A DNA stretch of 64,000 nt, taken from contig OX392532.1 of the NCBI GenBank assembly GCA_947623455.1, forward strand, positions 28,556,792-28,620,791, read 5' to 3'. Positions 12,341 to 23,850 of the stretch are shown here, piece after piece (positions within the stretch are counted from its first letter, which is position 1; each line of letters begins with the position of its first letter). The DNA is from Mimachlamys varia. Taxonomy: Eukaryota; Mollusca; Bivalvia; Pectinida; Pectinidae. Below the pieces are notes generated by a model. It was not told the DNA's origin and searched no databases. It saw only the letters and a list, made by a program, of their open reading frames with translations. The translations under genes and the position numbers were made by a program.

Positions 12341-12712
12341 ATCGTCGGAAACCCACGTGACACTGCTCTAACGGTTGTAGCAAGAGAAGAAGGGCCGCAG
12401 TGGCCGAGTGGTTAACGGTATACCGACAATCTACCACTAGTCCTCCACCTCTGGACCGCGGTGGCCGAGTCGTTAGGAATCCCGACATTCTACCACTAGC
12501 TCTCCACCTCTGGGTTGCGAGTTTGAAACCCAAGCTGGGCAGTCGCCAGGTACTGACCGTAGGTCGGTGATTTTTGTCCGGGTGCTCCGGCTTTCCTCCA
12601 CCTCCAACACCTGACACGTCCTTAAGTGATAATTGCTGTTAATAGGACATAAAATTAAATAAACCAAACCAAACACCCAATGTTAGAGCAGGGTCACGTG
12701 GGTCCGACGATG
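12341..12712. mobile_element. Foldback element hosting a SINE
   Basis: Inverted ends of about 30 bp: 12341-12372 (ATCGTCGGAAACCCACGTGA, then CACTGCTCTAAC) and 12683-12712 (GTTAGAGCAGGGTCACGTGG, then GTCCGACGAT). The pairing is near perfect, with two extra A residues in the left arm. Almost all of the interior is a tRNA-derived SINE, so the element was a short palindrome before the SINE landed in it. Confidence 0.65.
12392..12675 (+). mobile_element. tRNA-derived SINE with duplicated head
   Basis: Head with A-box-like GTGGCCGAGTGGTTAA, a CTACCACTAG loop region and B-box-like GCGAGTTTGAAACCC, followed by the shared body GGTACTGACCGTAGGTCGGT and TGTCCGGGTGCTCCGGCTTT. The tail is AATAGGACATAAAATTAAAT with AAACC repeats. 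The head is present twice: a partial copy (12392-12454), then a full one starting at 12456. The head resembles Ser/Leu-type tRNA. The body resembles metazoan SINE cores with TTTTCTCCGGGTACTCCGG; the family name is not assigned. Confidence 0.75.
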
Positions 12713-14402
12713 ATTGATTCCGAGTGGCACGTTTTTAAACGTTTTTAAAATATGTTTCAAAGTAGCGGTTTGAGATGCATGTTAAGCAGATGCGTAATAG
12801 CAATCTAAGCTACGATACATGTACATTAGCTTCAAAACCTATAACATTCGTATAAGGAAAGCTTAGAGAATAGTCTTGAATTGATAGAGGTGTAATGATA
12901 TTTACATCGATAAATACATTAGAGTATTGTTAGTGACATTAGTTCCAGCTAAAACATTTATAGCTGCACTTCATAATGTAACATACAAAAAAGTACAATA
13001 TTCAAAGCAGTCATGCAAATACATAAGCTTGGATTTATAATATAGTATGTATTGTCTATAACGGAAAACCCTTGAATAATTCAATCACATTAATACATTT
13101 GGTATGGTGCAGACTTTTTTAATCTTGAAATATATGAAGGACTTGTAAAATTCAGCTAGATTGCATGCACCACTCGTCACCATACCCCCCTCCCGCTCCC
13201 CCTTTATTGCCAGTAAAAAACAATAGATGTCGACGACACATTGATACGTACCTGATATTACTTTGACAGTTTTTCACACACGGTAGAGCCGTACAATGGT
13301 GGTCTGTGCCGGCAATACATTAACATACAGGATGTGTGTGTATCACTGGTAAGTATTGTCACGTAGAGAAATATTGACTTTCTCCTAACTTTCATTCAGA
13401 TCTAGGCCCACTTTTCGTTTTGAAAGCCTCTTCAACTTCGCCTATAGTAAAGCTCAAAACGTTTCTGTCATATACGTGTGTCAATGATATATTCATTTCA
13501 TTAAAGTATGACTTTAAAGGTGATTGAAAATTGGGTTTAAATATTAATCAAACTGTGTCTTTTTTTTAAGATTGACATAATTTTTAAAACTGTGAATGTT
13601 TGAACAACGATCGTGAAGCTAACCATTCTTTAAACAACTTAACCCTGGTCAATAATATAACGCGTCTTGTTAACGTAAAGAGTTTTGGGTATAAATGGTC
13701 GAGGTCAAGGGATTTCAACGGTGTCGTTTTATCGTAGATGTTAGGGAAATATATTGACAATACCGATGTTCATGTACTTAAAGCATAGGTCTTACTCTTA
13801 TAAAATAACATTCTTTAAATTCACTAACACAAAAAATATCACGCAGATCAATAACTGCCCTATAATGCCGCACTATATCAGTTATCTGGTAAACAAAGAA
13901 CGTTACTTTTGTAGCTGATCTTTGAATGATACACAGGGAAAACTTCAAACTTTAAAAGAGAAAATAGCACACAAATTGCCTATGTTCCTATATCAATGTC
14001 CCCGGTTTTATATGTCAATGTCAGTGGTCCCTTTGTACGAAAAGGAAGTAACCTTCGACAGATAATGAACGTTTGTTGTTTATTTTCACTATAGGTGTAA
14101 TATGTACAAGTAAACAAATGATACAATTGTGATCTGTTTATCTTTCTATCAGTTCCTTTTCAACTATTTTTTAGAAAAAGCAAAAAAAGATCAGAATGAG
14201 CCCAGAAAAGATTTGTAAATATAATTGGTTTATTTTGTATATATCATACTTATAAATTGACCGACTTATTTATACAGTGACAAGTTCATGATAGAGTTAT
14301 ACCATACAAACTGTATACTACTATTGGGCGTGTCTAGCAAAGTCTTGATACCTAACGGCTCGAGCACTGTATACCTCCCCAGACAAAACTATAAGAGAAC
14401 AG
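12713..14402. other. Non-coding, nothing recognised
   Basis: AT-rich sequence with no supported gene, RNA or repeat copy seen. Confidence 0.45.
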
Positions 14403-14662
14403 TTCCCTCGGGAAAAGGGGCCACGGAGGCCGAGTGGTTAAGGTGTTCCGACCTTCTACCACTAGTCCTTCACATCTGGATTGCGAGTTCGAAACCCACG
14501 TTGGGCAGTTGCAAGGAACTGACCGTAGGTCGATGGTTTTTCTCCGGGTACTCCAGCTTTCCACGTCCTCCGAAACCTGCTACGCCCTTAAATGACAGTG
14601 TCTGTTAATTGATAGGACGTAAAACTAAATAAACAAAACAAAACCATTCCCTCGGGAAAGGG
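14403..14662 (+). mobile_element. tRNA-derived SINE with target-site duplication
   Basis: Full-length-looking SINE of the same family as 12392-12675: tRNA-like head from 14418 with GAGGCCGAGTGGTTAAGG and B-box GCGAGTTCGAAACCC, body ACTGACCGTAGGTCG and TTTTCTCCGGGTACTCC, tail GATAGGACGTAAAACTAAAT with (AAACA)n. Flanked by TTCCCTCGGGAAAAGGG (14403-14419) and TTCCCTCGGGAAAGGG (14647-14662), a 16-17 bp duplication differing by one A. This is the hallmark of LINE-mediated insertion. The open frames of 106 and 70 residues across it are repeat artefacts. Confidence 0.88.
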
Positions 14663-15465
14663 CCATTATAGAGTAATATCAGTTTCATTTGATGCCCGCA
14701 TTTTGCTTCCAATTCTTATACTGTCATATGTGTAATATCTACATGCCGTCTGATCGGCAACTCTCCGAAATATTTCTTATTGTTTCTGGATAACATACTG
14801 TAAATGCTTATACATTAGCGGTAATCGTATTACAGCGAGTTTGAGCTAAACGTATACAACTTAATTATTATTCTGCTAAATGTAATTATAGTTTCTGTGT
14901 ATTGTTTTCAACAGGCATTATAGAATGTGCCAGTTCATCATTGCACTTGGTAAAACTTGGTTTTGCGCTAAAATAAAGAGTGCGCCAAAATACAAGAAGT
15001 AATAAAATGTATTTAAATGTAGCGTCGATATGAAAGATAAACCTTCCGTTTATTATAACTGATTTTCGAAATACACATATGACTTTTTAACTTTTAATTA
15101 ATGATTCATTATATTTGGTTTAGTTCGAAAACAACTTTATGGTTCTTGATAATCCAAATACAGCTTGGTCCAAAAATGGGCTTATAGACAAAACGCATTC
15201 ATAAGCCAATATCTAACATTGCATGTCAGGATATAGTATATATAACCCGAATTCAGTTGGCATTCATACGACTGATGCCGTCATTATTACTATGACGTTA
15301 TAATTGTTATCCTGGATACATGTACCACTGGCCGTCCCCGGGCGATTGCCATTCTATTCATTGGATTTAAAGATCACAAGCATACTCGATATATACATTA
15401 TTTGAGTTAAGTGCTGAGAAATAAAAAGTGTAATTTTGTATCGAATAAACAGATTCTAAAAAGCA
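14663..15465. other. Non-coding, mostly unrecognised
   Basis: No gene. A decayed CTGTA-type foldback may lie at about 14797-14935 (starts TACTGTAAATGC with a GCTAAA/TTTAGC-like interior), but its ends are not clean. Confidence 0.35.
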
Positions 15466-15832
15466 TTAAAGGCCAAATATGAATAACATCAGGACATTTT
15501 TCGTGATTCTGAAAAATTCTGAAAAAAAAATCCAGTTGATAACCACGCAAAAAACAAGCCTAAAACGAAGTAAACCTGAGCGGTAACTAACAAGAAACTC
15601 TTTACAGAAAAATCCAAAGAATTGAAAATAATTCAGGTGGAGCCCACTTCAACAACAAGCCGAAGTTAGAAGACAGTTCAAAATCGACACGTGTTTACAA
15701 ATACCGAGTTCCAACTGCTGCTGTACCGGTAAGCGCGTCAGTTAACCTTAACTAAATCTATAAATATAAAAAGTTATTAGGCTTGATTTTTGCTTCAAGT
15801 TTTGCCGAAAGTTACATATATTGGGCCTTTAA
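15466..15832. mobile_element. TTAA-flanked MITE, copy 3
   Basis: Begins TTAAAGGCCAAATATGAATA and ends TTACATATATTGGGCCTTTAA. The interior shares the AACCACGCAAAAAACAAGCC and AATTCAGGTGGAGCCCACTT blocks with copies 1, 4 and 5. No coding capacity. Confidence 0.82.
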
Positions 15833-17700
15833 AATGCTTTTAGGTGGCATTCATAGGCAATAGAATGCAGCATGAAAGCAGTTCAATGCTGATTACACGT
15901 ATATACGTTATACTGTTCAGGTCCAGGAAAAATGTGGGTAATCGAATGTATATATAGCATATACATTTGTATACGAGATATATAGTATACACATATATCA
16001 GAATCTATATTTATTGATGGTGGCATCCACTTGAATTCTTTACAATTTTGATATTCAAAGTAATGTTTATGCCCGGTTAGCGTTTATTTTCGGTAAAAAT
16101 GATCAAACGAATAATGAACGTTTATGGAATGATCTAAATCAAGGGAGACGAATTTATTTCAATAATTATACAATGTATATGTAAATCGTAGCGCTATATA
16201 TATTAGCATATATATATATGCGTCTGCCCTCATCCATGGTTCGATCTTTAAAATGTTTTGAAGAGCTTGTATAAAATATTTGTTTGATTAAGCTTTGTAT
16301 ATCAATATTTACCCATCCCGCCCTGAACTAAAATGCTGAGTATAATCCTCTTTTACGTGGTCTCTCTCGTGACGGGACTACATACTTAATTAGGTGAAAA
16401 ATCAACTTAGACTGTGTTCACCAGGGATTAAATATAGCCCAGAGATCGATTACATTTGACTCTCTCACAGATGATATATGTACCTGAAATCAAGTCAGCG
16501 GAACGCGAATCACATTCAAAGAACCAACAGGAAAAAAGACATGAATTAAAAACATGTCTAGTATAAATTGCTCTATAAAGGGTTTTAATATATGCAAACG
16601 TACTTTTAAATCTAAGTTTGGGTATCACTTCTCATGCCACTATGCTTACTTTTGACCTAACTGTTCTGTAAATGTATTGGGCAATCATTCAAGACGTTTG
16701 TATTTATTTATTGGCAAGATCAAATTCAAGAAAAAAGGTTATCTGAAAGTAATTGAAATGATACCCCATGCCATAGGTAATTTACATAGAGGCTATCCCA
16801 TCGATCTATCCTGAATATCAACATGACTTAATCTCAAACTATTCAGGTCAAACACATTTTACGTTAGAAGTGGGCTTCACTTCAACAGGCAGTTTTATTT
16901 ATACGTTATGTTACCACCACACCTATCTTTTGTCAGCATAAATGTTGTCATAAGCATTTTCATTTTCTTTTATAATTTAATTCTCTACTTTCTTTCATGT
17001 ATACTGACCTATTTTAGATGTTGTTATATCGAATTTAAAAATATACAGATTAAGATATCGTTAAAAGCTGTTTGGACAAAAACCGTTTAACATGAAGACG
17101 AGATATGCAAGAACAAGTTGGTGATATATCAAACACGAAAGACAGGGATTCATCAACATATGCTTTAATTAGATGCACACTTACGCGAAGAGGAACACCT
17201 CCGATTCATAATATAAATGCAAATATTATCTGACATTGGAGATCAATAACATATACATTTTCCACCACTAGTACTAAGAATCAGATTAATCGAAAACCTT
17301 TCGATTCATATATATAACTTTATAACCCATTGCGATGATATTCATATGAGCCATGAACGTCATAGAGCGACTGTTGAAGTCATATTTATGTTGACGTCAT
17401 AATCGTTACTTTGCCTACTACTGGCATTCACTGGACGAGATATTTTTTTCCGACCTTTTGTCAGCTCATTGTACAATTAATTTACTAATGTGTGATAATT
17501 TTATGAAATGGTTGCCTGTGATAGTGAACAATTTTGTATGTTTAGTTTTTGCTTTCTTTCTATGTCTTTTGTTAATTACCATGTTGTAAGTTTATTTTTT
17601 ATAAAATGTTTTGTCGCAAAAATAGCGCTACAACACTTACGCTTCTTTGTTTATATGTGCGACTCTAGATAAACTTTTTTGTATATTGTAAGCAAACAGT
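15833..17700. other. Non-coding, nothing recognised
   Basis: AT-rich, with TATA/ATAT runs at about 15950-16015 and 16193-16220. Reading frames such as 16428-16628 and 16908-17090 have no domain or splice support. Confidence 0.4.
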
Positions 17701-17756
17701 TATTTGAACCAAATGATTTATTTTGATAAAAACAACTGAATTGCTTTTGGACCATA

Positions 17757-17800
17757 GCATCACTGACGAGTCCTAAAAGGACGAAACAGCTGTAGGATGC
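17757..17800 (+). ncRNA. Type I hammerhead ribozyme, copy A
   Basis: The order of conserved parts is: stem I arm GCATCA; core CTGACGA; stem II GTCCT-AAA-AGGAC; core GAAA; tiny palindromic stem III ACAG/CTGT; cleavage nucleotide A; then GGATGC, which re-pairs with the first arm over five bases (the base next to the cut is an A-G mismatch). All core positions of the hammerhead consensus (CUGANGA, GAAA, A15.1-U16.1, H17) are intact. The very short stem III is typical of ribozymes reported in Penelope-like retroelements and related animal repeats, which work as dimers. The surrounding repeat continues to about 17885. Confidence 0.8.
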
Positions 17801-17892
17801 CGTTGAATTAATTTTTTCGGCATATTGTATCTATTACTAATTTTAAAAGGTGCAGCATGTGTGTCAAGTCATCTTTCAATGAGAAAATATGT

Positions 17893-18115
17893 GGATTGAC
17901 TCGGTGGTGAACACTTTTGTCTCCCATACAGTCGGCAAGGGTTCGAACCCCAGTCGTCGTATGTAAGGAATTTTTACAGGAAAGTATTCACTGGCAGGCG
18001 GAATAAAAACAGTCTGTGGTGGGTGTTGCGGTATCTTAGTTGTAGCATTTCAGTAAGGTAGCACTATAATTGATAGTGTTAGAAGCACGGTCTCACTACA
18101 AACAAAACACACTAC
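17893..18115 (+). repeat. Degenerate tRNA-like SINE relic
   Basis: GACTCGGTGGTGAACAC and GGCAAGGGTTCGAACCCCAG resemble A and B boxes of a tRNA head. A GGTGTTGCGGTATCTTAG block follows, similar to GGAGGTTGCGGTATGTTCG at about 38650, then a CAAACAAAACACAC tail. No intact cloverleaf. Confidence 0.45.
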
Positions 18116-18361
18116 ATCTTCAGCACACATGAAGGCATACACACATAAAGAAGTATTAGTCATGAGGCATATAATTTGTATTTAGCGCATGATAAGGCAG
18201 CTCCGGTGAATTCCCGATACATGAATTAAAAGATGTATGTTTTATTAGATCAAATCAATTGGATAACCAGCATAAATATGCTCTGTAAAGCGCTTCAGGG
18301 TGGCGTGTAAGCTAGATAAGACGTTATATCAAGTATACATTTATTCTATTTCTCAACAAAG

Positions 18362-18709
18362 TTAAAGGCCCAATATACGTAACCTCATGAAATTTTTTGG
18401 GTCTTAAGTCTTAAACGAAGTAAACCTGAGCGGTAACTAACAAGAAACTCTTGACAGAAAAATCCAAAGAATTGAAAATAATTCAGGTGTGGCCCATTTC
18501 AACAGCAAGCCGAAGTTAGAAAACAGTCAATATGGATGCGTGTTTACAAATACCGTGTTTCAACTGCTGCTGTAGCGGTAACCGCTTAAGAATTCATCTT
18601 GAATATTGCTGATATCGGTTAATCTTAACTAAATCTATAAATATAAAAAGTTATCAGGCTTGATTTTCGTTTCAAGATTTGCCGAAAGTTACGTATATTG
18701 GGCCTTTAA
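18362..18709. mobile_element. TTAA-flanked MITE, copy 4
   Basis: Begins TTAAAGGCCCAATATACGTA and ends TACGTATATTGGGCCTTTAA, 348 bp including both TTAA. Slightly shorter than the other copies through a deletion near the left end. Confidence 0.85.
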
Positions 18710-21570
18710 CACGACTAGGGACATTGAGCTGTTTACAGTCGAAATACAATGCAAATTTAGATTTATGCTAAAATATGACTATCATTTTCCATGCTTGACT
18801 AATTAAAATTAAGCCTTAAAGACTTACAATGTATAAGTCAAACAATGATGTTTGGTTGCAAATGATATAACTTCAAGAAACTACCTTGTTATAGTACAAT
18901 TTTCTCCTTGTCAAACACTATATAGCTAACCAAATATTGCAATGGATTCGGGTTTTTATTGTTAAAATCTCATTCGCATTATGACAAGTCTTTCACACGC
19001 CTTACTATAATGCAATATGCAATTTAAATATGATGGAGGGTGTGAACGAAACACAAAGATTTCGACTGAAACCTTATGTTATTAAGTCGGCTATAGAGAA
19101 ATTATATTGATATTCGGGAACGTTTATTTACATACCGATGCTTCTTCTATATAGATATATAATACATATAATGTAAGTATTTACAAATGGTGCAAACAGT
19201 GTTAATTTTCTGCAGTGTGATTTCATGAGCATTGTTGATACATGTATGTAGCAATACAAAGGAAGATGTCAGTGACACTTGTAAGTCTAATTCGAGGTGG
19301 TCTAGAAGCAACATGCTTTAATTAGACCGAAGTTCAGGTAAATCTGGTAAATGCATGTTAAATATTTTGTCTAATATATGTAGCGCTTTTCACTTGAACT
19401 TTGCATTGAATATCAAATATAATCAAATTTGCAGCGAACAGCTTAACTGCGTTTAATTAAAAAAGCAGCACCGGGACATAAGGAGTTATCTCTCTTGGAT
19501 TACTAATATATAAGTGTACCTGTACAACGTCCACGAGTCGTTTTCTTCCATGCTAATACTAGTACTCGTTTCTTCAGTCATTCCGACATTAAAAATACAT
19601 TTTATGTCAAACTTCACAATGGCTTTTCAATCATTAATTGCATTCGTAAATTAGGCTGTTTATATCGAATAATCTACATCAACAACTATTTATAGATACC
19701 GGTACCTACGTCACAGGAGTGAGGTGTATTTGTTTATACTTAATATGCCATGTTAACAGGTTGCGTCGGTTGGCTGGTGTCCAAGACAACTTTAACAAAA
19801 CTTTGTTAGCGTAAGCAGTCAACAACTCAAATTTGCAAACTCCTGTTTTTTTTTATAAATATCTAAGATATATAAAACCCCACATTTTTTTATTTTATCT
19901 TCAAAAAATGTTTTATTTTCTATTGATGTACATTCAATTTAAGTGATCTACTTTAAATATTTAGAAATACAAATCAGATGGAATATTCGTTTTTCTTGTC
20001 ATTAAGCTAACCAGGCTCTGAACACAAGAACTATAGGATATGTTTACCACTGTGTAACCTTCACCTTGTGTATATGCCCTTATCTTCGTCTGGCAAGTAC
20101 TGAAGCCCTTGTTCTCCGAGTAAGATAAATATTACACATATTGAATATAATTATGTATTATATGAAAACTGACAAAGAAGAGTTTACATGATTCATGTCA
20201 TTATTTCAAATACATCTTGCTTTTAAAACAGTAATTATAATTATTTTTTACGTGATATAGTTGTAACATGTAGCTATAATTTCAAAAGGCTTTTTTTCAT
20301 CTTATTAACTTAACTTTTTGTGAAGTTAAATTCTCCATATTATACCATTAGACATGCAAATATCATAAATTGTTGGCAATATTTTTCAAGAAATTGTGAA
20401 TAAAATGCCATATATAAAAACGTTTCGTAGAATGTTGATTCTAAACAAAAATAATCACAACACACTACGTGAGATATAAATATAACTATTAAGTAAACGC
20501 CGAATTAACTATCCAATGAAATACCTTTTGATGATAAAACATACTTTTATACGGACTAAAGTATTTAAGCTTTTATTTACATAAATATATTTTTTCCTTG
20601 AATAATGGGGGTCACACTTCCACAAAGGAATAATGATTCTATATCATTTTCTGGCAACCATTACAGTATGTGCATATTAACACTAAAATACAACTATTAC
20701 GTGGAAACAGTAATCAACTTATTTACAGTACATGCTATGAAATGAAAACAGAAACATCGTGACTGAATTCCAGATATTACACAGTACATGTATATTATAT
20801 TCTTAGAGTTATGGGCTTCCCACTCTACTTAGACGTGCTAATGTATGAACGATGTTTCCATGCACACTATCTAACCTTTAATATGTTTTTTCTGACCTTT
20901 GGTTTACTTACCATCCATCAGTGTCGGACATTACGTCACGAACTAATGTAAGATAACACTATATAAGAATTTCACATTAAAAGTATATCATCTGCAGAAA
21001 AATGTAGCCATTTCAGCAAAAAAAAAAATAAAAATATTTTCGCTGCCATTCATTCTGATGTACTTTTAAACAGCGTTAATTGATATACTAGAAAATATGT
21101 CATTTATTTTTCGTTTGTGCAAGAGTTAATAGTTTAAGAAATCGAGAATCAGCATTTGTTAACGTGTGCTCTATTTCGTAGACACCGCTTATATAGACTT
21201 GTCATGTCGCCAGTGCTTTGAACCCTTAAGTTCACAACCTTGAATGCGTATCACATCCGAGTTCCTACAAGGATACACGTGTGTCTTTTTTACGAATCAG
21301 TAACATAAAAAGTAAACATTAGAAAACAGTTTTTCTCCACTGAGGAAACGCAAAACATATTATGAAATGGGTAAGGTATATAACATATTAAATGAATATA
21401 GATGACCTGAGAATGAATCCTCCTTAAGCATGTTCATGTTCTTCATCTAAGTATTGCTATGGTTCAGCTGGACACACAAAGTTTATGCATTGTCAATCTT
21501 TTTTACAAATTGTATGACTATTAATACGCATTGTAATTTATGATAAAATAAGATAATGCTAAATAAAAAG
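18710..21570. other. Non-coding, nothing recognised
   Basis: Long AT-rich stretch. No supported gene, RNA or shared repeat was found. Confidence 0.45.
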
Positions 21571-21571
21571 A

Positions 21572-21850
21572 AAAAACTCAGAGAATACCAAAGCGTCAAC
21601 AAAACTGTAATCCGAACTTAAATTCGATTAAACTAGAGGCAAAATATGAACAAAGGGAATGTTTACAAAGAAACCGTCGTAAAAGTACACGAGAATAAGA
21701 CAAGGTGTTCCGGAAGAGTAAGCGTTTTCTGCTTTATTGACAAACACCCGCCATGTAGATTTTCGTAACATCTAAAGAAACATCAATATAAGATGCACAT
21801 TAAAAAGCAAACTCAAAAACCCCTATCTTCATATCACACAGAGATCTATT
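21572..21850 (-). mobile_element. R1 retroelement tail
   Basis: Well-preserved minus-strand tail: CTCAGAGAATACCAAAGCG at the common end, AACTAGAGGCAAAATATGAA, CAAGGTGTTCCGGAAGAG, and ending at TTCATATCACACAGAGAT. No coding capacity. Confidence 0.68.
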
Positions 21851-23080
21851 TCTGTAAAGGCTATAAAATAGCAAAACATAAATTCTAATAATTTTAATTT
21901 TAATACACTTACTATTTATAGATATATGTATATAAATAAGCGTTTTCATGCGAGTTATTCAGTCTATTTGAAGTCAAACAAGCACGGAAAGCTTCCAAGA
22001 ATCCATTAAAAACAAACCGCATCGGTTGTCAAAAGTGTAGAGCCTAATCTCGGAAACAATGGGCGTTATTATAACTTATCCATCAAAAAACAACATCATA
22101 TATATCAATATTGAACGAAACACAGGAATCCATTCATATTCTGTTAGGATAAATTATTGTATATTTAATCTGAAAACAGACGATGTGTGTGTTTAACAGG
22201 GCGTTATAAAAGCGTCCCGAATAATTAATATCTGTTTGAAGACCTACAAGTTTTATATTATTGTACTTGTTAATTGTTTGTATTATGGGAAATGATGATC
22301 GGAGATAGTAAAATAATGAAAACTATCAATCATGTACGAGTTGTTAATTTCTATTGTATCGTGGTTTTTCTTTTTTCTGTTCTGTTTTTTTTAAATGATG
22401 CATTAGAAACGTTTTCTTTTTTAGTATAAAAACAAGAATGCACTTTGTCTACGTTTTGCATGGTATTCACTTCAAAGACAATTCAATCAAATTATCAAAT
22501 TTAATTCGACACCTTGATGTTGCGTGAATAAAAACGAAATCGTGTAGAACATCATATTAAAATTAAGGGAACATCAATAACGAACTTGTCAAAACATGGA
22601 TAGGTTTTAATAGATTTTATTAATTATGGAAAAATACTAACATAAACAAATACCTGTCAACTTTAAAATGACAATCACGTGTATGAAGTGTTGACACTTA
22701 ACTGGTTTTGAGAGTATACAGGTGTACACAAGGTTTGCGCCGTAGACTGGTTTATATTGAGGAAAAGATAGAAAATATGAATAAATGCATAAAAGATACA
22801 GATTTAAGACACATACCATATTAGGGTTTTACATAAAACTGAATTCTGCTTCGAATTTCCCCCATTTCCATTATAGGACCCTACAATCTGAACACCCGGG
22901 TCCCAAGGACCCAAATAAATAACAACTGAAAAACTGCAATGAATACTAAAAAATGCCATTGATAAGGACCCAACATATTTATATATGACCCTCAATATTC
23001 AATCAAGGGGGTCTGAATGACCTTGAAGCCCTCACACACCAGCAAGCACCTCATCTTTTATCTTTACCCAAAACAGAACC
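21851..23080. other. Non-coding, nothing recognised
   Basis: AT-rich, with no supported gene. Open frames 22637-22819 and 22804-22995 on the minus strand have no domain support. Confidence 0.4.
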
Positions 23081-23230
23081 ACTATTAATTGTAAATAATT
23101 CCTTCTTCACGCCTTTCTGCACAATTTACCAATCATCTGTGACATTATGGATGACGCAACACACACGTGTGCTGCACCTTTTAAGTTTAGTAATAAGATA
23201 CATTATGCCGAAGAAAAAAATAATTAAATT

Positions 23231-23274
23231 GCACCATCAAGCTGTTTCGTCCTCCAAGGACTCTTCAGTGATGC
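23231..23274 (-). ncRNA. Hammerhead ribozyme, copy B (probably weakened)
   Basis: Read on the minus strand: GCATCA, core CTGAAGA, stem II GTCCT-TGG-AGGAC, core GAAA, then CAGCTTGA. The last part should read CAGCTGTA; the two changes remove the A15.1-U16.1 pair. Stem I would still form (GCATCA with TGGTGC). The core is intact, but cleavage is likely impaired. Confidence 0.65.
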
Positions 23275-23593
23275 TAGGGGCCAAAAGGTGGTAATCCAAA
23301 ATGTATAAACTAATGTAGAAAGCAGAAGGGTCAGGTGAGTAAAACCCCTTTAATTTATGAATTTAGAAGTAACACTAAACTTGTTCTGTATAATTTCAAA
23401 TGCATATTATGTACCGTGCCACTACTTTAATAATATTAATTGTGTTTATGGAGGTTCCAGCAAACCTCGGGGAATAAAAAATCCACCAGCAGAGTCTGTA
23501 ACCCCCTATCATTAAAGATGACGTCACACACTCATGTTCTGCACTTTTTAAATTTAGTAATTGATAAAGTATGCCGAACAAATTAATTAAACT

Positions 23594-23637
23594 ACACCAT
23601 ACAGCTGTTTCGTCCTCCTAGGACTCTTCAGTGATGC
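23594..23637 (-). ncRNA. Type I hammerhead ribozyme, copy C (intact)
   Basis: Minus strand: GCATCA, CTGAAGA, stem II GTCCT-AGG-AGGAC, GAAA, stem III ACAG/CTGT, cleavage A, then TGGTGT, which pairs with all six bases of the first arm allowing G-U. Every conserved hammerhead position is present, making this the best-preserved copy in the window. Predicted cut is between 23600 and 23599. Confidence 0.85.
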
Positions 23638-23672
23638 TAGGGGCCAAAATGGAGTTACTGTAACTGAAAAAA

Positions 23673-23850
23673 GAGGTAGTCGAACATTGCTATCTTGAAA
23701 TCGGCGGACCAATGGGAAAACGTTGAGTTATCCGAGTATAAGAGTCGAGTGAGTTTAAACGTTAAAGTAGAGGATTTAGGGTGGCCAAAAGAAATATTTC
23801 GAATTAAACAAGGCATTCGAGTTATTCGAGTTTGATATAGCAAGGCTGGA
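23673..23850. mobile_element. Foldback repeat with ATTCGAG/GAGTTATC motifs
   Basis: Segments TGAGTTATCCGAGTATAAGA, GTCGAGTGAG and CATTCGAGTTATTCGAGTTT match the repeat at 41846-42022 in the same order. The ends are weakly complementary (AACATTGCTATCTTGAAAT against ATATAGCAAGGCTGG). A small non-autonomous element; superfamily not assigned. Confidence 0.5.

Larger units (their letters stand above)
23081..23660 (-). mobile_element. Tandem pair of hammerhead-bearing repeats
   Basis: Two copies of the same sequence lie head to tail on the minus strand, each with the motif TGCTGCACCTTTTAAGTTTAG (or its relative TTCTGCACTTTTTAAATTTAG) near a hammerhead ribozyme. The two cleavage positions (23237 and 23600) are 363 bp apart, which would be the monomer length. 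The monomer contains GGAGGTTCCAGCAAACCTCG, also found in decayed form at 56727. This layout matches retrozymes or tandem pseudo-LTRs of Penelope-like elements. It has no reading frame of its own. Confidence 0.7.
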
